Assembly: GCA_011620135.1 (NCBI GenBank) | Contig: WOZS01000008.1 | Location: 4,988-38,873 of the forward strand | DNA length: 33,886 nucleotides | Source: Gammaproteobacteria bacterium | GTDB lineage: Bacteria > Pseudomonadota > Gammaproteobacteria > WOZS01 | Direction of reading: 5' to 3' | In this document: in pieces, positions 1 to 8,327 of the stretch | How positions within the stretch are numbered: the first letter of the stretch is position 1 | Layout: the number at the start of each line of letters is the position of its first letter | Translations under genes and position numbers: made by a program | The notes under the pieces: model-generated | The model's database searches: none | Seen by the model: the letters and a program-made list of their open reading frames with translations, nothing else | Told to the model about the DNA's origin: nothing

Positions 1-180
1 TCCATCATCACCTGCTTTTTCCACACCCAGGCAAAGAAACCGAGGACACCAAGCGTTGCGCTGGCAACAGCAGGGGCTCAGACCAGATTGCTATCCGCCG
101 TCCTGCTGGGGTTCGATCCCGGCCTCTGCAGGAACCGGGACCGTGGCACCGGCCGCGGATGGAGCGAAGACGGTGTTCAG
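1..180. other. Left-edge intergenic stretch; possible minus-strand gene start at its very end
   Basis: No complete gene is visible. On the minus strand two consecutive ATG codons lie at 8-6 and 5-3, preceded a few bases upstream by AGCAGG, a possible ribosome binding site, so another gene of the same operon may start here and leave the window. A short open frame from 77 to 2 on the minus strand encodes a hydrophobic segment (about GVLGFFAWVW) but has no ATG, so I do not call it. DUF4398 lipoprotein genes are often followed by an OmpA-family gene. That would fit, but nothing here proves it. Confidence 0.3.
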
Positions 181-729
181 TCAGCGCCGCCTTTCATCCA
201 GCTCGGTAGTCAGACGGTTGAGGATCTCATTCGCGCGATTTCCCTGGCCATCAGCCAGCCAGAGCTGGGCGGCCTGCAATCGGGAGCGTTGGTCGGGGCG
301 CATGGCACGACTTGACCGCTGGAGCCGCATCAAGGCTTGCTGGGCCTTGTTGTTGGTTTTCTGGATCAGGGATTGCTGGGATGCCGTGATGGCATCCTGG
401 GCCAGCTTCTGGGCGGTGGCAAAATCGCCCTGGGCAGCGGTTGCCTGTGCCCTCGACAGGATTTCATAGGGTACATCGGTGGCCACGCCTCGCAGCTGTG
501 CCTCCCCCACGGCGTTTTGTGCCTGATCGAGGGCGGCGCGCACGGCAGCGGGGAGGGGTGGTTGGGTCACCATTTGTCCATCCGCTGCGGCCGGGGTTGC
601 CTGGGCGCTTGGCTGCGGTGCTTCTGGTGTGGTGGCACTGGCCATGCGGGTATCGCTGGATGTGGTGCCGCAGCCGGCCAAGCCAGTCAACGCCATGGCC
701 AGGCCCATGGCAAGAAAGGCCTTGTTCAT
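181..729 (-). CDS. DUF4398-like envelope lipoprotein
   Basis: This 182-residue protein carries a lipoprotein signal peptide: a short basic N-terminus, a hydrophobic run, then the lipobox LAGC with the acylated cysteine at residue 20. Glycine follows the cysteine, so no Asp inner-membrane retention signal is seen and outer-membrane targeting is expected. Residues 21-60 are a low-complexity Ala/Pro/Gln/Thr linker. The rest is Ala/Gln-rich predicted helix with repeated patterns such as RAQATAAQGDFATAQKLAQDA, which resemble the helical DUF4398 family. Its ATG overlaps the terB stop in an ATGA arrangement (729-726), so it is almost certainly translationally coupled to terB and is the last visible gene of the ter operon. 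The molecular function is unknown; an envelope role beside cytoplasmic Ter proteins is inference. Confidence 0.72.
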   Translation of the reverse strand: MNKAFLAMGLAMALTGLAGCGTTSSDTRMASATTPEAPQPSAQATPAAADGQMVTQPPLPAAVRAALDQAQNAVGEAQLRGVATDVPYEILSRAQATAAQGDFATAQKLAQDAITASQQSLIQKTNNKAQQALMRLQRSSRAMRPDQRSRLQAAQLWLADGQGNRANEILNRLTTELDERRR

Positions 730-1181
730 AACTCGAACTCAGTTGGATCGAGTCCCAGGGCCAGACAGGCCTCGCGTACCACCTTGCGTTCAGGGGCGCT
801 GAAGGTGCCATCAGCACCACCGATGACAATGGCCACCTGGATGATGGCCCGGGCCTGCTCGGGTTTGGTGCGCAACTTGCCGATCAATTGCATGATCTCG
901 ATCCTGGCGAAATCGAAGTCGGCGGCCAGCTTGTTGCAGTATTCATTGTAGCGCGCCTGGAGATCGGCTATGGGAAAGGCTTGCATGGCGGGATGTCTGC
1001 CGATGAACTCCGCGGTGCGGCGTCTTTCGGCCTCATCGATGGTGCCATCGGCGGCCGTAACCAGGGCACAGGATGCCATGGCTGCCTCGGCAAATTCCTT
1101 GTTGCGAAACCTGGCGAGTTCGGTTTCCAGTTTTTGTCCAACCTGCTTGACGTTTGACTTCAGTTGATCCCAGAATCCCAT
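726..1181 (-). CDS. terB: TerB-family tellurite/stress resistance protein
   Basis: This 151-residue protein starts MGFWDQLKSNV, close to the usual TerB opening. The start at 1181 is chosen because AGGGGGAT lies just upstream; a longer in-frame reading exists but lacks such a site. Two acidic metal-binding-like segments are visible, TAADGTIDEAE near residue 45 and GGADGTFSAPE near residue 123, matching the duplicated DG-containing helical hairpins of the TerB fold. TerB is a soluble helical protein thought to work with TerC and TerD-type Ca2+-binding proteins at the inner membrane in resistance to tellurite, colicins, phage and chemical stress. It follows the TerD-family paralogue after 64 bases and overlaps the lipoprotein gene downstream. 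Confidence 0.9.
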   Translation of the reverse strand: MGFWDQLKSNVKQVGQKLETELARFRNKEFAEAAMASCALVTAADGTIDEAERRRTAEFIGRHPAMQAFPIADLQARYNEYCNKLAADFDFARIEIMQLIGKLRTKPEQARAIIQVAIVIGGADGTFSAPERKVVREACLALGLDPTEFEL

Positions 1182-1245
1182 GATGGTATCCCCCTGTGAT
1201 GTCCGCAAGAGCTGACCGGCCGCCTCGCTCTCCCCTGATCGATAT

Positions 1246-1836
1246 CTATGTGTAATGGCGCAACAAGGGCAGCAGATCATGGAATGTACGCCCCTTGGTT
1301 GGTTCCCCGATGGCCTGTAATGACCAGCCTTCCGGCTGGCGAAACAGCCTGGCCATGATCAAGGCGCTGTGTTGACCCTGTGAGGGGAGATCGTAGCGAG
1401 CGAGCTCGGCGTGGGTGTCGGCGTCCATGATGCGACAAAAGGCGCTCGCCACCTGCTGGAAATCCTGACCTGTGAAGTTGTTCACCAGGAAAAAAAGCAT
1501 GGCTGCCTCCGGGGGGACCTGATCCAGCTTGACGAAGATCTGCTCATCGTCGCCCGCACCCTCTCCGGTCAGGTTGTCTCCGGTGTGTTCGACGCTGCCA
1601 CAGCGGCTGCGCAGTTGCCGGAACCAGACCTGATCCATGAGGTTGCCCTGTTGATCCAGGATTACGCATGAGGCATCCAGATCGATGTGCGAAATACTGC
1701 TTCCCAGAATACGGTTCAGGAAACCACCCTTGTTCTTGACCGGATCCCAGCCCAACCCCATGACGACGCTGCGCAAAACTGGGCTGTCCTTCTTCTCCAG
1801 AGAGATGGTCTGGCCTTTTTGCAAGGTAACGCTCAT
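1246..1836 (-). CDS. TerD-family protein, divergent paralogue (TerZ/TerX-like)
   Basis: This 196-residue cytosolic protein is a TerD-domain paralogue. It shares with the TerD encoded at 2861-3439 the N-terminal GQTISLEKK-type strand, the MGLGWDP motif, the DLDAS calcium-site motif, the SVEHTGDNLTGEGAGDDE acidic loop and the C-terminal DLPSQ segment. An insertion after GLGWD (KNKGGFLNRILGSSISH) and a WFRQLRS segment in place of the usual DFIFYNN make it more like TerZ/TerX than TerD. Family members bind Ca2+ and associate with membrane TerC. It lies 17 bases downstream of terC in the same operon. The exact TerX/TerZ name cannot be fixed by eye. Confidence 0.87.
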   Translation of the reverse strand: MSVTLQKGQTISLEKKDSPVLRSVVMGLGWDPVKNKGGFLNRILGSSISHIDLDASCVILDQQGNLMDQVWFRQLRSRCGSVEHTGDNLTGEGAGDDEQIFVKLDQVPPEAAMLFFLVNNFTGQDFQQVASAFCRIMDADTHAELARYDLPSQGQHSALIMARLFRQPEGWSLQAIGEPTKGRTFHDLLPLLRHYT

Positions 1837-1853
1837 GACGGTGTCCCTGATGG

Positions 1854-2861
1854 TTAATGGTGATATTCCGGATTCTGGCGACGGTTGTACTGCAAAGAGG
1901 AGAAGAAAGACACCATGATCAACCCAGCGCCAATCAACCCCGTAATGACCTCTGGAACCGGCTGCAGGATGCTGATGTACATCAGCAGGGCCAAGGCGCC
2001 AATGGCGTAATGCGCGCCGTGTTCCAGATAGATGTACTGTTCAAGGGTGCCGCGCCGCACCAGATGCACCGTCAGGGAGCGCACGAACATGGCCCCGATC
2101 ATCAGCCCCAGCATGATGATCACCACATCCTTGGTGATGGCAAAGGCACCGATGACACCATCGAAGGAGAAGCTGGCATCCAGTATCTCCAGGTAGAGAA
2201 ACGCACCCAAGCCGGCACGCTGCAGCTGGCCTTCATGCTCCCCACCACCCAGCAGGTCTTCTAGAGCCTTGACAGCCACGAAAAGGATGACGCCGCAGAC
2301 CCCGGGCAACAGAACCTCCATGCGCAGGTCCTGTGGCACCAGCCATTGGGTGATGAGCACCACCAGTAGCCCCAGCAGGACCTCCATGGACTCGAGCTTG
2401 CCCATGGCCGTGAGTTTTTCCTCGAGCCAGCCAATCCAGTGAACCTCCTTTTCCTCATCGAGGAAAAAGGAGAAAAACACCAGGAACAGGAAGCTGCCAC
2501 CGAATGCGGCGATCTGGACATGGGCCGCTTCCAGGTGGTGAGCATATTGCTCCGGTTGCTCAAGAGCCAGCCGCACCACGTCCTGGAGGTGCATGCTGGC
2601 CACCACCGCTACCAGCAATACGGGAAACAGGAGGCGCATGCCAAAGACCGCGATCAGGATACCCCACGTCAGGAAACGGCGCTGCCACACAGGGGGCATG
2701 TCCTTGAGGACGCTGGCATTGACCACGGCGTTGTCGAAGGACAAGGAAACCTCAAGCACACCCAGGACCAGGGCAAGGAAGGCGGCCTCGGGGCCCGCAT
2801 ACCAGAAGGAAGCCCCACAGCCGAGGATGGTGACCGCGATGGAAAGCCAGAAATCGCGCAT
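1854..2861 (-). CDS. terC: TerC-family integral membrane protein (DUF475 type)
   Basis: This 335-residue polytopic membrane protein has about eight to nine hydrophobic helices. The signature motifs are SLSFDNAVVNA near residue 40 and its second copy DASFSFDGVIGAFAIT near residue 228; their intramembrane acidic residues are expected to form a metal-binding site. This is the DUF475/TerC arrangement, and the length matches Ter-operon TerC proteins of about 340 residues. TerC is the membrane anchor of Ter complexes and has been linked to metal (including Mn2+) homeostasis. Its ATG shares a base with the terD stop (TGATG at 2863-2859), indicating coupled translation. A basic C-terminal tail (QYNRRQNPEYHH) should face the cytosol. 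Confidence 0.92.
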   Translation of the reverse strand: MRDFWLSIAVTILGCGASFWYAGPEAAFLALVLGVLEVSLSFDNAVVNASVLKDMPPVWQRRFLTWGILIAVFGMRLLFPVLLVAVVASMHLQDVVRLALEQPEQYAHHLEAAHVQIAAFGGSFLFLVFFSFFLDEEKEVHWIGWLEEKLTAMGKLESMEVLLGLLVVLITQWLVPQDLRMEVLLPGVCGVILFVAVKALEDLLGGGEHEGQLQRAGLGAFLYLEILDASFSFDGVIGAFAITKDVVIIMLGLMIGAMFVRSLTVHLVRRGTLEQYIYLEHGAHYAIGALALLMYISILQPVPEVITGLIGAGLIMVSFFSSLQYNRRQNPEYHH

Positions 2862-3439
2862 CAGCCGATGTTTACGCCATAGTTCTTTGCCAGGGGGCCC
2901 AGGCCGCCGGCAAAGCCCTGTCCCACGGCGCGGAATTTCCAGTCACCGCTGTGGCGATAGAGCTCGCCAAAGATCACCGCGGTCTCGGTGGAGAAATCCT
3001 CTCCCAGATCGTAGCGCACCACCTCTTTGTTGTCTTCTTCGTTGACCAGGCGGACGAAAGCGTTGGAGACCATGCCAAAGTTTTGCCTGCGGATGTCTGC
3101 CTCGTGGATGGTGACGGCGATGGCGATCTTGTCCACATCGGGAGGAACGGTGGCCAGGTTCACCTTGATGACCTCATCGTCGCCTTCACCAGCGCCGGTG
3201 CGGTTGTCACCCATGTGCTCCACACTGCCATCGGGGCTCTTGGCGTTGTTGTAGAAGATGAAGTCGTGGTCATTGCGGACCTTGCCGCCAGCACCCAGCA
3301 GAAAAACGCTGGCATCCAGATCGAAAGCCTGCCCATCGGTGGCCCGGGCATCCCAGCCCAAGCCAAGCATGGCCTTTTTCAGACCGGGCGCCTCCTTGCC
3401 CAACGAGACATTGCCGCCTTTGCTCAATGAGATTGCCAT
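2861..3439 (-). CDS. terD: TerD tellurite/stress resistance protein
   Basis: This 192-residue protein begins [17 protein letters not shown] chose ATG 3439 over the upstream in-frame start at 3472 because it follows AGGAGGGAACAAC and gives the typical TerD length. Diagnostic motifs are [48 protein letters not shown] and the C-terminal [15 protein letters not shown]. The conserved acidic residues form the two Ca2+ sites known in TerD structures. It is the first gene of the operon terD-terC-TerZ-like-terB-lipoprotein. The 116-base gap upstream contains tandem 21-bp repeats that are good candidates for its control site. Confidence 0.95.
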   Translation of the reverse strand: MAISLSKGGNVSLGKEAPGLKKAMLGLGWDARATDGQAFDLDASVFLLGAGGKVRNDHDFIFYNNAKSPDGSVEHMGDNRTGAGEGDDEVIKVNLATVPPDVDKIAIAVTIHEADIRRQNFGMVSNAFVRLVNEEDNKEVVRYDLGEDFSTETAVIFGELYRHSGDWKFRAVGQGFAGGLGPLAKNYGVNIG

Positions 3440-3492
3440 GTTGTTCCCTCCTGGATTTGAAGAAATGCGCATCCGTAGCGCCGGCTTCGTGC

Positions 3493-3534
3493 ATTACATC
3501 ATAGCTGCTTTGTATTACACCATAGCTGCTCTGG
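3493..3534. repeat. Tandem pair of 21-bp repeats upstream of terD
   Basis: Two head-to-tail copies at 3493-3513 and 3514-3534 are identical at 18 of 21 positions (core ATTACAYCATAGCTGCT). The period equals two turns of B-DNA, so both copies present the same face. They sit about 54-95 bases upstream of the terD start in the only sizeable gap between accC and the ter operon. On the minus strand each copy contains TATGRTGTAAT, which could also supply a -10-like element. A regulator-binding pair is the simplest reading; no particular regulator is implied. Confidence 0.7.
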
Positions 3535-3555
3535 GATTGTCTTGCATGCCGCGCC

Positions 3556-4920
3556 CTATTCTGCGGTATCGATGAGCCCCGAGAGCTTGCGCTCCAGAAA
3601 GCCGATGTCGATCTCACCGCGCTGGAAAGCGGTATCCACCATGATGGCTTCCTGCAGGGGGGCGGTATGGGGGATTCCCTCGATGACCAGCTCATTGAGG
3701 GCGGTCTGCATGCGGGCTATGGCGCTGAGGCGGTTTTCGCCATGGGCGATCAGCTTGGCGATGAGGGAGTCATAATAAGGCGGGATGCGATAGCCGGTGT
3801 AGGCATGGCTGTCCATGCGGATGCCAGGTCCTCCCGGGGCATGGACAGCGCTGATCAGGCCTGGTGCGGGCATGAAGGTGCGCGGATCTTCCGCGTTGAT
3901 GCGGCATTCGATGGCATGGCCACGGCAGACGATGTCCTCCTGGCGATAGCGCAATGGCATGCCGGAGGCCACCAGGATCTGCTCTTTGATCAGATCGATG
4001 CCGGTGATCATTTCGGTGACCGGGTGCTCCACCTGGATGCGGGTGTTCATCTCGATGAAGTAGAAGTGGCCATCCAGGTACAGAAACTCCAGGGTACCAG
4101 CCCCCCGGTAGCCGATCTGCCGGCAGGCCTCCACGCTGAGCCGACCCAGATGGCGGCGCTGCTGCTCGCTCAGTCCCGGAGCCGGGGCTTCCTCGAGAAT
4201 TTTCTGGTGGCGGCGCTGCATGGAGCAGTCGCGTTCCCCGAGATGGATGACCGAGCCGTGGTGGTCGGCCAGTATCTGGATCTCGATGTGGCGGGGACGG
4301 TCCAGGAATTTTTCCAGGTAGACGCGACCATCGCCGAAGGCATGCTGAGCCTCGTTGCGCGTCATCACCACCGCATTGGCCAGGGCCGCCTCGGTATGCA
4401 CCACGCGCATGCCCCGGCCCCCGCCACCACCTGCTGCCTTGACGATGACCGGATAACCGATGCGCTTGGCGATACTCAGCAGCGCAGCCGAGGACTCGGG
4501 CAGCTCGCCATCGGAGCCGGGGACACAGGGCACGCCCACAGCGCGCATGGCCTCGATGGCATTGGTTTTATTGCCCATGAGCCGTATGGTCTGTGGCTTG
4601 GGACCGATGAAGACGAAACCGCTTTGCTCCACGGATTCGGCAAAATCGGCATTCTCGGCCAGGAAACCGTAGCCAGGATGGATGGCCACAGCGTCGGTCA
4701 CCTCGGCAGCACTCACGATGGCGCCCATGTTGAGGTAGCTTGCCGCCGGCTGTGGCGGACCGATGCATACGCTCTCATCGGCAAGACGAACATGGGGGAG
4801 ATCCCGATCGACCGTGGAATGCACAGCCACAGTCTTGATGCCCAGTTCCCGGCAGGCCCGCAGAATGCGCAGGGCGATCTCCCCCCGGTTGGCTATGAGA
4901 ATTTTATCGAAAGGAGGCAT
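3556..4920 (-). CDS. accC: Biotin carboxylase subunit of acetyl-CoA carboxylase
   Basis: AccC carboxylates the biotin on AccB using ATP and bicarbonate, the first half of the committed step of fatty acid synthesis. The 454-residue protein opens [20 protein letters not shown]. It carries [10 protein letters not shown] near residue 81, the glycine-rich ATP loop [10 protein letters not shown] near 162-171, [11 protein letters not shown] for bicarbonate/biotin, and [16 protein letters not shown], where the conserved Asn-Arg pair and the metal-binding Glu residues lie. Length fits the family (about 450). One small difference from the common sequence is GNK instead of GDK near residue 116-118. It starts two bases after the accB stop with no strong Shine-Dalgarno, suggesting coupling. 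It is the last gene of aroQ-accB-accC. Confidence 0.97.
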   Translation of the reverse strand: MPPFDKILIANRGEIALRILRACRELGIKTVAVHSTVDRDLPHVRLADESVCIGPPQPAASYLNMGAIVSAAEVTDAVAIHPGYGFLAENADFAESVEQSGFVFIGPKPQTIRLMGNKTNAIEAMRAVGVPCVPGSDGELPESSAALLSIAKRIGYPVIVKAAGGGGGRGMRVVHTEAALANAVVMTRNEAQHAFGDGRVYLEKFLDRPRHIEIQILADHHGSVIHLGERDCSMQRRHQKILEEAPAPGLSEQQRRHLGRLSVEACRQIGYRGAGTLEFLYLDGHFYFIEMNTRIQVEHPVTEMITGIDLIKEQILVASGMPLRYRQEDIVCRGHAIECRINAEDPRTFMPAPGLISAVHAPGGPGIRMDSHAYTGYRIPPYYDSLIAKLIAHGENRLSAIARMQTALNELVIEGIPHTAPLQEAIMVDTAFQRGEIDIGFLERKLSGLIDTAE

Positions 4921-4922
4921 GG

Positions 4923-5366
4923 TCAGGTGATACTGATCAGGGGCTGACCAAACTCCACAGGCTCGCCGTTTTCAACGAGAATGGCGCTGATGACCCCAGC
5001 GCGATCTGCCTCGATGGGATTCATCATTTTCATGGCCTCGATGATACATAACACGTCGCCTGGTTTCACGGTGCTGCCCACCTCGACAAACGGCTTGGCC
5101 GCAGGGGAGGGTGATCGATAAAATGTGCCCACCATGGGGGAGTGCACCACATGACCCACCAGGGCTTCATCTGCCTGCCTCTCCTCGTGAGGGGTGGAGG
5201 GTCCAGCTGTCAGGGTGGCCGATTTGGTGACAAACCCCGCTGCTGCAGCCGGCAGACCATGCTGTCGGCTGACGCGAATCGATGCGTCACCCTCGCGCAA
5301 CTCGATCTCGGTGAGATCAGCCTCCTTGAGAAGCTCGATGAGCTCGCGCAGTTTGCGTATGTCCAC
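4923..5366 (-). CDS. accB: Biotin carboxyl carrier protein of acetyl-CoA carboxylase
   Basis: This 147-residue AccB carries the biotin shuttled between AccC and the AccAD transferase. The C-terminal biotinyl domain ends with [15 protein letters not shown]; the biotinylated lysine is about residue 113. The conserved [19 protein letters not shown] segment begins this domain, and an Ala/Pro/Thr-rich linker precedes it. The start is taken as GTG 5366 ([13 protein letters not shown], matching the usual MDIRKIKKLIELL) because GGGAGGAG precedes it; the in-frame TTG at 5378 is inside that ribosome site. It is 15 bases downstream of aroQ, the common aroQ-accB-accC order. Confidence 0.96.
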   Translation of the reverse strand: MDIRKLRELIELLKEADLTEIELREGDASIRVSRQHGLPAAAAGFVTKSATLTAGPSTPHEERQADEALVGHVVHSPMVGTFYRSPSPAAKPFVEVGSTVKPGDVLCIIEAMKMMNPIEADRAGVISAILVENGEPVEFGQPLISIT

Positions 5367-5381
5367 TTCTCCTCCCAATGA

Positions 5382-5852
5382 TTAGCTTCCGGTTCCCGTC
5401 GCGCCCTTCCCGGTTGCTTGCAGGCGCTGGCAGATGGCCTCCAGGGCCAACCCATATCCCAGTGGGCCAAGGCCGATGATCACCCCACTGGCCATATCGG
5501 CAAGCAGGCTTTTTCTGCGGTAGCTTTCCCGCCGGTAGATGTTGGAAAGGTGCACCTCGATGAAAGGCAGGGCTGTGGCCAGGAAGGCATCTCGCAAGGC
5601 GATACTGGTGTGACCCAGGGCACCGGGATTGATGATGACCCAGGGCACCTGGTCCTGCTGGGCCTGGTACAGGCGATCCAGCAATGCGCCTTCGTGATTG
5701 CTCTGGAAGGGCAGAATGCTGTGGCCGGCTTGCGAGGCGGTGCGTTGCAAGTTCTGGACAATGGCAGGCAAGGCTTGGTCCCCATAAATGCCAGGCTCCC
5801 GTTGACCAAGGGCATGCAGATTTGGCCCATTCAAAAGCAAGATGTCCGCCAT
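5382..5852 (-). CDS. aroQ: 3-dehydroquinate dehydratase, type II
   Basis: AroQ converts 3-dehydroquinate to 3-dehydroshikimate in the shikimate pathway, as a cytosolic dodecamer. The 156-residue protein has the full type II pattern: LLLNGPNLHALGQREPGIYG with the catalytic tyrosine, FQSNHEGALLD, IINPGALGHTSIALRDA and the proton-donor histidine motif EVHLSNIYRRE. The start at 5852 (MADILLLNGPN) is fixed by the family; a 40-residue upstream extension is an unrelated open frame over the neighbouring gene. It begins seven bases after the stop of the small membrane protein gene and precedes accB. Confidence 0.96.
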   Translation of the reverse strand: MADILLLNGPNLHALGQREPGIYGDQALPAIVQNLQRTASQAGHSILPFQSNHEGALLDRLYQAQQDQVPWVIINPGALGHTSIALRDAFLATALPFIEVHLSNIYRRESYRRKSLLADMASGVIIGLGPLGYGLALEAICQRLQATGKGATGTGS

Positions 5853-5859
5853 GCCAGTT

Positions 5860-6108
5860 TTACCGTTCCGGAAACCCTGATTGGGCAACCGCCACAGGTC
5901 TGTGTGGTGGGGGTAGCTGGGCCTGGGGCAAAGGCAAGGGAAGCCGTATGGTGTTCTCCCGGGGAGGGGCATTGCGGCGCAGCCACAGGACCACCATGGC
6001 CACCGCGACCGCCATCAGCAGGACAAGAAAGAGGAGCAACAGCGCTCTGCCCGGAAGACCTCTGCCGGCCGCCGGCCTGCTGCGCCATGTGGCTGTTCGC
6101 CTTTTCAT
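5860..6108 (-). CDS. Small single-helix membrane protein after argS, SPOR domain absent
   Basis: This is an 82-residue protein if started at ATG 6108 (MKRRTATWRSR), or 95 residues from a TTG at 6147. It has a strongly basic N-terminus, one transmembrane helix (ALLLLFLVLLMAVAVAMVVLWL, about residues 22-43) and a proline-rich tail that stops at residue 82. In many proteobacteria the gene after argS encodes an FtsN-like protein with the same basic-TM-proline layout followed by a C-terminal peptidoglycan-binding SPOR domain. Here no SPOR sequence follows in any frame, because aroQ starts seven bases later. It may be a truncated relic or a short anchor protein. The link to the SPOR family rests on position and architecture only. 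Confidence 0.5.
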   Translation of the reverse strand: MKRRTATWRSRPAAGRGLPGRALLLLFLVLLMAVAVAMVVLWLRRNAPPRENTIRLPLPLPQAQLPPPHRPVAVAQSGFPER

Positions 6109-6165
6109 GCCCAAAAACCATGATGACAGATGAAGGAATCCCCGCAAGGGTGGTTTGACATCGGT

Positions 6166-7908
6166 TTACATCCGTTGTGGTGCTGCGACACCGAGCAGCT
6201 CCAAGCCATGCTGCAGCGTCAGCCGAACAGCATGACACAGGCCCAGCCTGGCGGCACGCAAGGCATCGTTCTCGGTCAGAAAAACATGGGCATTGTACCA
6301 AGCATGAAAGCCATGGGCCAGATCCAGGAGATATTGGCACACGGCCTGGGGCGCCCTGTGCATGCAGGCTGTCTCCAGAACCTCCGCATACCTGGTCACC
6401 AGGCGCTGCACCTGCTGCTCCTGGGGCTCCTGGAGAAGATCGAGGTGGGCAGCAGCACGCCGCGTATCGAAGGCATAGCCCCGCTCCATGGCCTGCTCGA
6501 AGACGCGCACGATCCTTGCATGAGCATATTGGATGGTAAAGACAGGGTTGTCGGTGGAGCGGGAACGCGCCAGGTCCACATCGAACTCCAGATGCTGTCC
6601 AGGGGCACGCTGCATATAAAAATATCGTGCCGCGTCACGGCCCACCTCTTCACGGAAGGAGCGCAACGGCACGAAGGTTCCCGAACGGGTGGACATGGAG
6701 ATTTTCCTGCCGCCCCGCACCATGGTGGCAAACTGCACCAGGATCACCTCGAGACGGATGGCCTCGGCGCCCAGGGCTTCCAGGGCGCCCTTGAGGCGGG
6801 ACACATAGCCGTGATGGTCGGCTCCCCAGACATTGATGAGATGTTGATAGTCGCGTTCCAGCTTTTGCAGATGATAGGCGATGTCCCGGGCAAAATAGGT
6901 GGTCTCACCATTGGCGCGCCGCAAGACGCGGTCCTCCTCGTCGCCAAAACGACTGGCCGCAAACCACAGCGCTCCATCCCGTTCATAGGCCTGGCCGGCT
7001 TCCCGCAGACAGGTCAGGACCCGGTCCACGGCACCACAGGCCACCAGCTCACTCTCATAGCGCCATTCATCGAAGACCACGCCGAAGGCAGCCAGATCCT
7101 CGCGGATGTCCGTGAGGATGGCCTCGCGGCCAAAGCGGCGCAATGCGGCAAACGCCTCCGGCCCCAGAATCTCCTGGCAACGCATGAGCCACTGGTTGAT
7201 GGCCTCGCTCGAGCCCGGTTCCGGCCAGCTTGACCAATCCGGCAGGGCACGAGGGCGCAGGGTCATGCCTTGCTGGTGTTGCAGGGCTTCGGCAATATGC
7301 TCGATATAGTCGCCCTCGTAGAGACCCGGTGGCCATCGATGGGCGGGCAAACCCAGGTAACGCAGCCAGATGCTCAGGGCGAGGCAATCCATCTGCAATC
7401 CTGTATCATTGATATAGTATTCTCTGGTGACGCGATAGCCGCAGGCCGAGAGGATATTGGCCATGGTGGCGCCGAACGCCGCTCCCCGTCCATGACCCAC
7501 ATGCAGGGGACCTGTTGGATTGGCGGAGACGAACTCCATAAGAACCGGCATGCCCCGACCCAGATTGGTGGGCAGGGGGCCCTGATCCAGCACTGGAATC
7601 AATGCCTCTCGAATGACATGGTCCTTGAGAAACAGGTTCACGAAACCCGGCCCCGCTGCCTCGGCGCGTTCGATATCAGGGTGATCGGCCAAGCGCTGGG
7701 CCACCGCGGCGGCCAGCTGGGCGGCTGCTAGATGAAGGCGGCGCCCCAGGATCAGGCAGATGGCGGTGGAAAAATCCCCGTGTGATGCCTCGGCACGCCG
7801 CTCAAGCTCAACAGGCGGCAGCACCGCATCGGCCGGTAGCAGGCCGCTCTCCTGGAGCTGGAGCAGCGCCTGGGTGACCAGGGTTGTGATGCGGGCCTTG
7901 ATGGTCAA
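6166..7908 (-). CDS. argS: Arginyl-tRNA synthetase
   Basis: ArgS charges tRNA-Arg with arginine, a class I synthetase reaction in the cytosol. The 580-residue protein has the N-terminal Add-1 domain (residues 1-100), the HIGH-type motif PTGPLHVGHGRG (HVGH at 136-139), the INDTGLQMD segment, HHGYVSRLKGALEALG, KISMSTRSGTFV in place of KMSKS (lysine-poor, usual for ArgS), and the C-terminal DALR anticodon-binding domain. The start is TTG 7908 (TTG ACC ATC AAG, reading MTIKARITT as in other ArgS); no ATG fits. The gene follows msrB by six bases and no strong Shine-Dalgarno is visible, so coupled translation is likely. Confidence 0.96.
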   Translation of the reverse strand: MTIKARITTLVTQALLQLQESGLLPADAVLPPVELERRAEASHGDFSTAICLILGRRLHLAAAQLAAAVAQRLADHPDIERAEAAGPGFVNLFLKDHVIREALIPVLDQGPLPTNLGRGMPVLMEFVSANPTGPLHVGHGRGAAFGATMANILSACGYRVTREYYINDTGLQMDCLALSIWLRYLGLPAHRWPPGLYEGDYIEHIAEALQHQQGMTLRPRALPDWSSWPEPGSSEAINQWLMRCQEILGPEAFAALRRFGREAILTDIREDLAAFGVVFDEWRYESELVACGAVDRVLTCLREAGQAYERDGALWFAASRFGDEEDRVLRRANGETTYFARDIAYHLQKLERDYQHLINVWGADHHGYVSRLKGALEALGAEAIRLEVILVQFATMVRGGRKISMSTRSGTFVPLRSFREEVGRDAARYFYMQRAPGQHLEFDVDLARSRSTDNPVFTIQYAHARIVRVFEQAMERGYAFDTRRAAAHLDLLQEPQEQQVQRLVTRYAEVLETACMHRAPQAVCQYLLDLAHGFHAWYNAHVFLTENDALRAARLGLCHAVRLTLQHGLELLGVAAPQRM

Positions 7909-7914
7909 GAGCAG

Positions 7915-8301
7915 TTAGCCTTCGTCTGGGGCAAAGGAAAGGGCGGCGCTGTTGATGCAGTAGCGTTCCCCTGTGGGTTTGGGTCCATCGGGAAACACAT
8001 GGCCGAGATGGGCCTGACAGTGTGCGCAACGCACCTCGGTGCGCACCATGCCATGGGAGGTATCCTTGACCGCAGACAGTGTTTCCCGGGAGGCCGGTTC
8101 ATAAAAACTGGGCCAGCCGCTGCCGGAGTCGTATTTGGTGGCGCTGGAAAACAGGGGCGCGCCGCATACCGCACACAGGTAGTTGCCCTGCTCGTGGTGA
8201 TCCACATAGCGCCCCGTGAAGCGAGGCTCGGTCTCGCCAAGCTGGGTGACCCGGTAGGTCAGTTCATCGAGGTGGGGCAGGGGGCGGGATGAGTCGTTCA
8301 T
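7915..8301 (-). CDS. msrB: Peptide-methionine (R)-S-oxide reductase
   Basis: MsrB reduces methionine-R-sulfoxide in oxidised proteins using thioredoxin. The 128-residue protein has the two structural zinc pairs CAVC and CAHC, the [11 protein letters not shown] loop, [22 protein letters not shown] with the catalytic cysteine in RYCINS, and the catalytic His/Asn environment. I take ATG 8301 ([11 protein letters not shown]) as the start since it gives the standard length; an in-frame ATG at 8340 would add 13 residues. It is the first gene of the msrB-argS run and diverges from sspB. Confidence 0.93.
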   Translation of the reverse strand: MNDSSRPLPHLDELTYRVTQLGETEPRFTGRYVDHHEQGNYLCAVCGAPLFSSATKYDSGSGWPSFYEPASRETLSAVKDTSHGMVRTEVRCAHCQAHLGHVFPDGPKPTGERYCINSAALSFAPDEG

Positions 8302-8327
8302 GAGGTGGTTCCCGTCAAATGTGTTTC

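Noticed and set aside
337-951. Long plus-strand open frames over the ter genes
   Set aside because: They lie antisense to TerB and the lipoprotein, show no domain pattern and are composition-driven shadows of GC-rich genes.
3667-4947. 426-codon plus-strand frame opposite accC
   Set aside because: It is antisense to a complete, clearly functional accC, is rich in His/Gly/Asp typical of reverse-frame reading, and has no recognisable domain.
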